Shown here: piece by piece, positions 58,175-64,000 of the stretch
Position numbering within the stretch: position 1 is the first letter of the stretch
Layout of the letters: each line of letters begins with the position of its first letter
Assembly (NCBI GenBank): GCA_003278955.1
Contig: QCCB01000004.1
Location: 20,751-84,750 of the forward strand
DNA length: 64,000 nt
Reading direction: 5' to 3'
Source: Prochlorococcus sp. AG-347-K10
GTDB lineage: Bacteria > Cyanobacteriota > Cyanobacteriia > PCC-6307 > Cyanobiaceae
The notes under the pieces: model-generated
The model's input: only the letters and a program-made list of their open reading frames with translations
Told to the model about the DNA's origin: nothing
Databases searched by the model: none
Made by a program: the position numbers and the translations under genes

Positions 58175-58307
58175 AAATTTTATGGATGTTTGAATATAAT
58201 ATTAGAAAAAATTTTTTTTGTTTAAGTTTATAGTCATATAATATTTTTAGTTTCCTCTCGTAATGTCCCCTTTTGTTGGCATAATATTAACTAAAGCATG
58301 ATTTTTT
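58175..58307. promoter_or_regulatory. Divergent upstream region between AbrB gene and 65-residue gene
   Basis: 133 bases. A perfect TATAAT on the plus strand (58237-58242) lies 66 bases before the ATG at 58308 and could be its -10; no clear -35 was seen. The minus-strand promoter was not located. Confidence 0.35.
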
Positions 58308-58505
58308 ATGTCTTCACAAATTTCTTACAAAGATAATAAAAACCGTATAAAGAAAAAATTATCTTTTTTTGAGGGTGGCCACCAACTCGAAAAATTAGAG
58401 TTTGCCCTCGCAATAGCTCAAACCAAAGGTGATGAAACAAAATCAATCTCTCTTAGAAAAAAGATTGTTGAATTAGGTGGAAATGTTGAAGAGCCAGGTA
58501 CTTAA
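58308..58505 (+). CDS. Small conserved protein, unknown function
   Basis: A 65-residue soluble ORF: a basic N-terminus, then a helical part with QLEKLEFALAIAQTKGD and SISLRKKIVELGGN. The heptad-like LEKLEFALAIA and the tight ending suggest a real protein, and the style recalls a small picocyanobacterial family without assigned function. The stop is one base from the convergent aminotransferase stop. It has an upstream TATAAT at 58237. Confidence 0.65.
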   Translation: MSSQISYKDNKNRIKKKLSFFEGGHQLEKLEFALAIAQTKGDETKSISLRKKIVELGGNVEEPGT

Positions 58506-58506
58506 C

Positions 58507-59670
58507 TTAATTCCCCTCTAGAAATTTTGATACCATCACTAATGCCTCACCAGCTTGTTTGGATGTAATTTTATTGAGCTTGAGAAGTGTATTACTAATA
58601 GCAGAAACTACCGTAATAATATCTCTATCATTTACATAACCTAAATGCCCGACTCTGAATATTTTCCCCTTCAGATGATCCTGACCACCTGCAAGAAGAA
58701 TATCAAAATTATTTTTTATTGTTTTTCTAAATTCTTCAGCATCAATTCCTTCAGTTTTTATTGCAGTAATTGAAGGACTTAAATATTTTTCATCAGCAAA
58801 TAATTTTAGATTCAAAGCCTTTACTGCATTGCTCATCGCTAATTTGTGTTTGTTGTGTCTTAGGAAAATGTTATCTAGGCCTTCTTCTCTCATCATTTTT
58901 AAAGCTTCATCTAAGGCAAAAACTAAATTAACTGCTGGGGTGTACGGATTACTGTTAGCTAAAAGACTTTTTCTGTAGGATTTTAAATTTAAATAAAATT
59001 TTGGTAGATTAGATTTTTCTGCAGCTTCCCATGCTTTTTGGCTCATTGCTATAAAGCTTAGCCCTGGAGGTATCATATATCCTTTTTGTGAGCCTGAAGC
59101 AACGATATCTAATTCCCATTCATCTACTGGTACATTGCAAGCTCCAAGACTTGTAACGCAGTCAACAATTGATAAAGCTGTGTTGTGTGCACGAATATAT
59201 GAACTAATAGTTTCTAAATCATTAATTACACCTGTTGAGGTTTCCGAATGAGTCAAAATAACAGCCTTTATTTCTTTTTGTTTATCTTCCTCTAATACCT
59301 TTTTGAATTCTTCTGGATTAAGTGGAGTACCCCATTCGGCATCAATTTTTATTACTTCCAAACCAAATTCTTTAGCAACTTTTACCCATCTTTCGCCAAA
59401 TTTTCCATTTTCTCCACAAATTACTTTATCTCCACTACTTAAGGTATTTATTATTCCAGCCTCCATTGCGGCGGTCCCACTACCAGTTATTGTTAGAACA
59501 TCATTTTGAGTTTGATGAAGCCACTGTAAATTTTTAGTTGTACTCTCTACGAGATCTTGAAATTCTTTACTGCGATGGCCTATTGGATGCTTACTTAATG
59601 CTTGTAAAACTTTTTCTGGAACTGGTGTGGGTCCAGGAATCATCAATGACAATTTTTGTTGTATGGCCAC
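58507..59670 (-). CDS. Class V aminotransferase (alanine-glyoxylate / serine-pyruvate type)
   Basis: A 387-residue PLP enzyme. The PLP Lys is 196, in ASGSQKGYMIPPG. Other blocks: MIPGPTPVPEKVLQAL, ITGSGTAAMEAGI, HSETSTGVIND and the Asp170 in IVDCVTSLG. Homologous cyanobacterial proteins are called serine-glyoxylate or alanine-glyoxylate aminotransferase, or in older annotation soluble hydrogenase small subunit. Use in photorespiratory glyoxylate recycling is plausible (inference). The start ATG 59670 is divergent from cbiD with 60 bases between them. Confidence 0.92.
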   Translation of the reverse strand: MAIQQKLSLMIPGPTPVPEKVLQALSKHPIGHRSKEFQDLVESTTKNLQWLHQTQNDVLTITGSGTAAMEAGIINTLSSGDKVICGENGKFGERWVKVAKEFGLEVIKIDAEWGTPLNPEEFKKVLEEDKQKEIKAVILTHSETSTGVINDLETISSYIRAHNTALSIVDCVTSLGACNVPVDEWELDIVASGSQKGYMIPPGLSFIAMSQKAWEAAEKSNLPKFYLNLKSYRKSLLANSNPYTPAVNLVFALDEALKMMREEGLDNIFLRHNKHKLAMSNAVKALNLKLFADEKYLSPSITAIKTEGIDAEEFRKTIKNNFDILLAGGQDHLKGKIFRVGHLGYVNDRDIITVVSAISNTLLKLNKITSKQAGEALVMVSKFLEGN

Positions 59671-59730
59671 TTTTTATTAAATAGGTCATTCTTAGATTAG
59701 TTCTCATTATATATTTTTCAATTACTTGAT

Positions 59731-60843
59731 TTGAAAAAAGGATTTTCTTTACCTCTGTGGGTTGCTGGAGCTGCTAGGTCAGCATTAAATAAACTAGTAG
59801 GGTTACCATTTAATAATTATGAACTAATAAAAATTCCTAGTGAAAAAAAAGAAATAAAAATCGAGATCCATTCTGTTGGTTTAATTAAAGATGACTCGCA
59901 TGCATTAGGAATTACCTTTGCAAAGTCTGGATTAGATCTTGATATTACACAAAACTTAGAGATATGGACAATAGCCTCTTTAGAAAAAATTTCTTTTAAT
60001 TCTACGGTTCAAACAATTCCAATAAATATTATTGCAGGATATGGTGTAGGTATAAAAGAAGATACATCAGAGATATGCATTTCTAATTTTGCCAAAGAAG
60101 TTTTATATGAAAATTTATTAGATAGTATTCCTGCCGGCTTTAATTTGAAATTAGAAATTATTTTCCCAAATGGGGCATTTTTAGCCGAAAGAACTAGTAA
60201 TAAGTCGTTTGGTATTGTTAATGGATTATCTATTATTGGTACTTCTGCCGAGACTTATTCGAGTGCTTCACCTGATCAATTAGAAGAGGCTAAAAATAAC
60301 TTAGCACAGTTAATTCAAAATAATTTTAAAGGGGAAGTTATATTTGTTATTGGTGAAAATGGGTTAAATTTGGCCAAAACTTATAATGTCAAATTGCCAA
60401 TTATCAAAATTGGAAATTGGATAGGACCATTATTAGTTGATGCTGCAATAAAAAAAGTTAAAACTGTAATTCTTTTTGGTTATCACGGGAAATTAATTAA
60501 ATTAGCAGGCGGTATTTTTCATACACATAATCATTTGGCTGATGCAAGAATTGAGATTCTTGTTTATTTAGCTGTTCAAGAAAAATTACCACCTGAAATA
60601 ATACTTGAATTATCACAGTTAGATAATCTTGAGAATGCATTACAAATTCTTGAAAGATTTAATAAATCTTTAGCTGATAAATTATTCAAGAATTTATCAA
60701 ATACGATCGAAAAGCGTTCTTTTACTTATGTAAATAGGTATGTAAAAACCGATATGGAAATCGCATCAATCATTTTTGATAAAAAAAGGCAAATTAGGTG
60801 GGCTGGAATTAACGGAAATAATTATATTTCTTATTTTAAATGA
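59731..60843 (+). CDS. cbiD: Cobalt-precorrin-5B C1-methyltransferase
   Basis: A 370-residue enzyme of the anaerobic (early cobalt) cobalamin route. Family motifs: FSLPLWVAGAARSALNKL at the N-terminus, IPAGFNLKLEIIFPNGAFLAERTSNKSFGI-type block (IFPNGAFLAERTSN), LSIIGTSAETYSSASPD and LFGYHGKLIKLAGGIFHTHNH with conserved His residues. Length is normal. The start is TTG 59731. Its product feeds corrin formation, relevant for QueG in this window. guaA starts 54 bases downstream on the same strand. Confidence 0.94.
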   Translation: MKKGFSLPLWVAGAARSALNKLVGLPFNNYELIKIPSEKKEIKIEIHSVGLIKDDSHALGITFAKSGLDLDITQNLEIWTIASLEKISFNSTVQTIPINIIAGYGVGIKEDTSEICISNFAKEVLYENLLDSIPAGFNLKLEIIFPNGAFLAERTSNKSFGIVNGLSIIGTSAETYSSASPDQLEEAKNNLAQLIQNNFKGEVIFVIGENGLNLAKTYNVKLPIIKIGNWIGPLLVDAAIKKVKTVILFGYHGKLIKLAGGIFHTHNHLADARIEILVYLAVQEKLPPEIILELSQLDNLENALQILERFNKSLADKLFKNLSNTIEKRSFTYVNRYVKTDMEIASIIFDKKRQIRWAGINGNNYISYFK

Positions 60844-60897
60844 GATTAATTTGTGATTCATTATGCTTTTGTAAATAAATTGAGTTAACTTTTATAC

Positions 60898-62484
60898 ATG
60901 AGTGAAATAATTTTAAAAAAAGAACGAGATCCTTCTATATTAATTTTGGATTTTGGATCTCAATATTCTGAATTGATTGCAAGAAGAATTAGAGAAACTA
61001 ATGTTTTTTCTCTTGTAGTAAGTAATTACATTTCAATTAAGGAAATTAAAAATATTAACCCTAAAGGGATTATTTTAAGTGGGGGCCCAAATTCTGTATA
61101 TTCACAAAACGCGCCAAAGTGTGATGGAAAAATTTTTAATTTAGGAATTCCTATTCTTGGCATATGCTATGGAATGCAATTAATGGTCAAAGAACTTGGC
61201 GGATCTGTTATTTCGGCAAACAAAAGAGCTGAATATGGTAGAGCACCGATAAATATAGACCAAGAATCAGACCTCCTTTCTGATGTAGAAGATAAATCTA
61301 TTATGTGGATGAGTCATGGCGATTCTATAAATAGTTTGCCTGATGGATTTAATAAAATTGCTCATACCGAGAACACACTTCATGCAGCAATATCAAATGA
61401 TGTAAAGAAATTATTTGGCGTACAATTTCATCCAGAAGTTGTTCATTCAGAGTGTGGGATGACGGTAATTAAAAATTTCGTTTATAAAATTTCTTGTTGT
61501 GCGGCTGATTGGACAACCGAAACTTATATAGAGGAAACTATACCCAGGATAAGAGAGCAAGTTGGTAATAAAAAAGTTTTGCTTGCCTTATCTGGCGGAG
61601 TTGATTCCTCAACTCTTGCTTTTCTTCTCAATAAAGCTATTGGAAATCAGCTTACATGCATGTTTATAGACCAAGGTTTTATGAGAAAAGGTGAACCGGA
61701 ATTTTTAATGAATTTTTTTGATAAGAAATTTCACATAAAAGTTGAATACATTAATGCAAGGGAGAGGTTTATTGCCAAATTAAAAGGTATTACTGATCCA
61801 GAACAAAAAAGAAAAATTATAGGTGAAGAATTTATTAGAGTATTTGAGGAAGAAAGCAATAGATTGGGACCTTTTCAGTATTTAGCCCAAGGTACTCTTT
61901 ATCCTGATGTTATTGAAAGTGCTGGGACTAATATTGACCCTAAAACAGGAGAAAGAATAGCTGTAAAAATAAAGAGTCATCATAATGTGGGCGGATTGCC
62001 AAAAGATTTGCAATTTAAATTAGTTGAGCCATTAAGAAAACTTTTTAAGGATGAAGTCCGTAAAGTTGGAGCTGCTTTAGGTTTGCCGGATGAAATTATA
62101 AAAAGGCATCCATTCCCAGGACCAGGATTAGCAATAAGAATTTTGGGAGAGGTGAATAATGAAAAACTTGATTGTTTAAGAGATGCAGACTGGATAGTGA
62201 GAGATGAAATTAAAAAAGCATGTCTTTACAATGAAATTTGGCAAGCTTTTGCAGTATTGTTACCCGTAAAAACAGTAGGAGTTATGGGTGATAAAAGGAC
62301 TTATGCATGGCCAATAGTTTTACGTTGTGTATCTAGTGAAGATGGTATGACAGCCGATTGGTCAAAAATCCCTTTTCAGATTTTAGAAAGGATTGCAAAT
62401 AGAATCGTCAACGAAGTAAGTTCAGTTAATAGAGTTGTTTATGATATTACAAGCAAACCTCCTGGAACTATTGAGTGGGAATGA
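60898..62484 (+). CDS. guaA: GMP synthase (glutamine-hydrolysing)
   Basis: A 528-residue enzyme that amidates XMP to GMP. The N-terminal class I glutaminase has its nucleophile Cys90 ([11 protein letters not shown]), with the His-Glu pair in FHPEVVHSE. The ATP-pyrophosphatase loop is SGGVDSS starting at residue 232. The C-terminal dimerisation domain ends with KPPGTIEWE. Length is normal. It is the last core gene before the convergent gap with repeats. Confidence 0.97.
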   Translation: MSEIILKKERDPSILILDFGSQYSELIARRIRETNVFSLVVSNYISIKEIKNINPKGIILSGGPNSVYSQNAPKCDGKIFNLGIPILGICYGMQLMVKELGGSVISANKRAEYGRAPINIDQESDLLSDVEDKSIMWMSHGDSINSLPDGFNKIAHTENTLHAAISNDVKKLFGVQFHPEVVHSECGMTVIKNFVYKISCCAADWTTETYIEETIPRIREQVGNKKVLLALSGGVDSSTLAFLLNKAIGNQLTCMFIDQGFMRKGEPEFLMNFFDKKFHIKVEYINARERFIAKLKGITDPEQKRKIIGEEFIRVFEEESNRLGPFQYLAQGTLYPDVIESAGTNIDPKTGERIAVKIKSHHNVGGLPKDLQFKLVEPLRKLFKDEVRKVGAALGLPDEIIKRHPFPGPGLAIRILGEVNNEKLDCLRDADWIVRDEIKKACLYNEIWQAFAVLLPVKTVGVMGDKRTYAWPIVLRCVSSEDGMTADWSKIPFQILERIANRIVNEVSSVNRVVYDITSKPPGTIEWE

Positions 62485-62720
62485 AAAGTAGGGTATAAAC
62501 CCAGTTATAGTCTAGAAAAATTGGTTTCACATGAGTTTCACATGAGAATTTTGAAACCTGATGGCAAGGGATTTTAATATGGAGGTTTCACATAGGTTTC
62601 ACATGGAGGTAAAAATCTATTTCTATAGAGAAATCGTATAAAGTCTGTCTTCTTTATAGTTGTTATTTTAATTAAAAGTTAATTTTAATATCAAGAAACG
62701 AACTTATTTTTGTTGAGGAT
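62485..62720. other. Convergent intergenic region after guaA, no gene
   Basis: 236 bases with no ORF of note, between two converging genes. It contains four copies of GTTTCACAT and an inverted TGAAACCT, listed as a repeat. The remainder is A+T-rich and shows no convincing terminator; a GGGT/ACCC pair near 62491-62502 is too short. Confidence 0.6.
62524..62604 (+). repeat. Paired 11-base-spaced GTTTCACAT repeats with an inverted copy
   Basis: GTTTCACAT occurs at 62524-62532, 62535-62543, 62585-62593 and 62596-62604. Within each pair the start-to-start distance is 11 bases; the two pairs are 61 bases apart. TGAAACCT at 62552-62559 is the exact reverse complement of AGGTTTCA at 62583-62590 (and 62594-62601). 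An 11-base period of 8-mers resembles OmpR/PhoB-family boxes, but this site lies between two 3' ends, so a promoter role is doubtful. Confidence 0.85.
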
Positions 62721-64000
62721 TTATAAATGCAAATTTTGATATTTTTCAGTTTGAGTAAGTATTTCTATAGCAGGCTGCAGCATATCTTTGTAATTCTTCC
62801 ACCCACCAATTGATTTAGAATTAATTGGGGAACGAATTTGAACACTACTTGATGTCAAGACAGAGCGTTTATTTAAATGAGGCGATAGATATGAATCTTC
62901 CCACTTCCAATCTAACCAAGAGATTAAAGATTTAATTTCCTTATCAGAATTAGAAACTAATGAATCATAATTTAAGTCATAAATTTTTGATCGAAATCTA
63001 TTCTTATAATTACTCATTATTTCTTCTTGATCTAGATAAATTTTTGTGCAATCTCTTAAGGAAGAAGAAAATTCATTATCTCTGGTAAAATTTGCTCTAT
63101 AAATTGAAAGAATATTATCTAATGGATTTCTAAAGCAGTGAATAATTTTCGCATTCTTTATTTCTCTTGATATGATACCTGCATATTGATAGTTGAATAA
63201 CCATTTGTTAGTAGTGATATAAAAATTTTCAGTATATTTGCTAATTTTGTTCCAATAAATATCAGTAAGCGTTAATTTCTCATCAATGTTTTTTTGCTGA
63301 AGGAATGATTCTTCTAGTATATTAACTTCACCTAAATCAAAAACTTTGCTATTCATACTAAGGATTGATTCAACTAATGTGGATCCACTTCTTGGCATTC
63401 CTACAATAAAAATACTTTCTGGATATTTTGTGATTTTTGTCTGATTAATGCCTTCTTTATCAGTTTCAAAAAGTAATAATTTAGATTTATTGATTAAGTA
63501 ATCAGATTGAGACTTTTTAAAATCAAGTTTTAATTCATTTGCTAATTGAAGGTATCTAGAACTTTCTTGGTATTTTTTTTCATTATGAAGAATATTTGCT
63601 CTCGCAAAGTAAATGTTAACTTGATCTTTTTTGCTTTTGTTATCTAAAAAATTTTCTGAAAAAAGTGTTTCTTTCCATTTTTGATTTTTATTAGGGTATT
63701 TAAGAGTTGATATAATATAATATGCAATCCCTAAATTAGGATTAAGTTCTAGTGATTTACGAGTAGATAATTCTGCTTCCTTTAATTTTCCTAAATTTCT
63801 TAATATTCCTCCCAGATTCGAATAAGCAATAGCGTTGTTAGGATTAAGTTCTAGTGCTTTACGAGTAAATAATTCTGCTTCCTTTAATTTTCCTAAATCT
63901 AATAATATCCCCCCCAGATTCGAATGAGCGTTAGTGATATTAGGATTAAGTTCTAGTGCTTTACGAGTAGATAATTCTGCTTCCTTTAATTTTCCTAAAT
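62721..64000 (-). CDS. TPR-repeat sulfotransferase (5' truncated by window edge)
   Basis: The minus-strand frame stays open from the stop at 62721 to the window end, so at least 426 residues are present and the start is outside. The C-terminal part (about 62721-63415) is a PAPS-dependent sulfotransferase: the phosphosulfate loop GMPRSGSTLVES, then IIHCFRNPLDNILSIYRANF as the 3'-phosphate site. The N-terminal side consists of TPR units encoded by near-identical 102-base repeats. Such TPR-sulfotransferases modify sugars or proteins of surface structures. The methionine at 63398 is internal to the phosphosulfate loop and not a start. This is probably an accessory gene. Confidence 0.9.
   Translation of the reverse strand, partial: LGKLKEAELSTRKALELNPNITNAHSNLGGILLDLGKLKEAELFTRKALELNPNNAIAYSNLGGILRNLGKLKEAELSTRKSLELNPNLGIAYYIISTLKYPNKNQKWKETLFSENFLDNKSKKDQVNIYFARANILHNEKKYQESSRYLQLANELKLDFKKSQSDYLINKSKLLLFETDKEGINQTKITKYPESIFIVGMPRSGSTLVESILSMNSKVFDLGEVNILEESFLQQKNIDEKLTLTDIYWNKISKYTENFYITTNKWLFNYQYAGIISREIKNAKIIHCFRNPLDNILSIYRANFTRDNEFSSSLRDCTKIYLDQEEIMSNYKNRFRSKIYDLNYDSLVSNSDKEIKSLISWLDWKWEDSYLSPHLNKRSVLTSSSVQIRSPINSKSIGGWKNYKDMLQPAIEILTQTEKYQNLHL
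63739..64000 (-). repeat. 102-base tandem repeats encoding TPR units
   Basis: GGATTAAGTTCTAGTG recurs at 63739, 63841 and 63943, exactly 102 bases (34 codons) apart, one TPR per unit. The first 58 bases of each unit differ by one or two positions; the rest of units one and two differ at about eleven of 44 by eye. The array continues past the window edge. Confidence 0.95.

Noticed and set aside
62524-62604. Pho box or other promoter operator
   Set aside because: The site lies between two converging gene ends with no downstream promoter, so a classical promoter-operator role is not supported.
808-62720. tRNA, rRNA, tmRNA, 6S RNA or riboswitch in the gaps
   Set aside because: No GTTCGA-type T-loop with a matching acceptor stem, no conserved RNA motif and no aptamer-like core was found upstream of thiL, purU, cbiD or others by eye; a covariance-model search would be decisive.
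62721-63398. A 225-residue sulfotransferase starting at the Met of GMPRSGST
   Set aside because: That Met is inside the phosphosulfate-binding loop; the frame continues upstream through TPR units to the window end.
63739-64000. CRISPR-like repeats
   Set aside because: Period is 102 bases, in frame and coding for TPR units; there are no spacers of differing sequence or cas genes.

Overview
This window is a gene-dense, strongly A+T-rich bacterial chromosome segment. Its gene content and order point to a high-light-adapted Prochlorococcus. The main reasons are the run dnaN, PRC-type hypothetical, purL, purF, topoisomerase A, the dense mix of strands, very short intergenic gaps, Calvin-cycle gap2, cobalamin gene cbiD, thylakoid-lumen-type cyclophilin, group 2 sigma factor and standalone sucrose-phosphate synthase. 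The genus call is recognition of gene order and protein style, not a database result. I see no tRNA, rRNA, CRISPR array, insertion sequence or prophage.

Layout. 1-8.7 kb: end of ppk, a group 2 sigma factor with an unusually strong ribosome-binding site, a dolichol/phytol-kinase-like membrane protein, DAHP synthase, aconitase B with a ClC transporter, and purU. 8.7-17.7 kb: FAD oxidoreductase, dnaK, aroE, rpsF, argG, a small membrane protein, a DUF3134 protein, mraY, a small conserved protein and sucrose-phosphate synthase. 17.8-26.1 kb: uvrA and recN (DNA repair), then a UbiB-type kinase, a standalone DUF1400 protein and thrC.

26.1-26.45 kb is the only gene-free stretch over 300 bases. It lies just upstream of dnaN, holds four near-matches to a cyanobacterial DnaA box and is a replication-origin candidate. 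26.45-44.3 kb: dnaN-PRC-purL-purF, a ParC/GyrA-like subunit, a TPR lipoprotein-like gene with queG, then DUF502-nusB-ftsY-rsbU-argH-RRM protein, dusA and msrB. 44.3-56.3 kb: grpE-dnaJ-tusA-rsgA, murC-murB-ybaB, gap2, cyclophilin-thiL, efp-accB, pdxA and an SDR epimerase. 56.3-62.5 kb: small hypotheticals, an HNH protein, an AbrB half-protein, an aminotransferase, cbiD and guaA.

The last 1.5 kb differs in character. After guaA comes a 236-base convergent gap with paired 11-base-spaced repeats, then a TPR-sulfotransferase gene that runs off the window and has very similar 102-base repeats. This looks like the edge of an accessory region. Nearly everything else is ordinary core metabolism. The best leads are the origin candidate, the guaA-proximal junction, the tandem repeats in ftsY and the sulfotransferase gene, and extensive 3' overlap of convergent genes.
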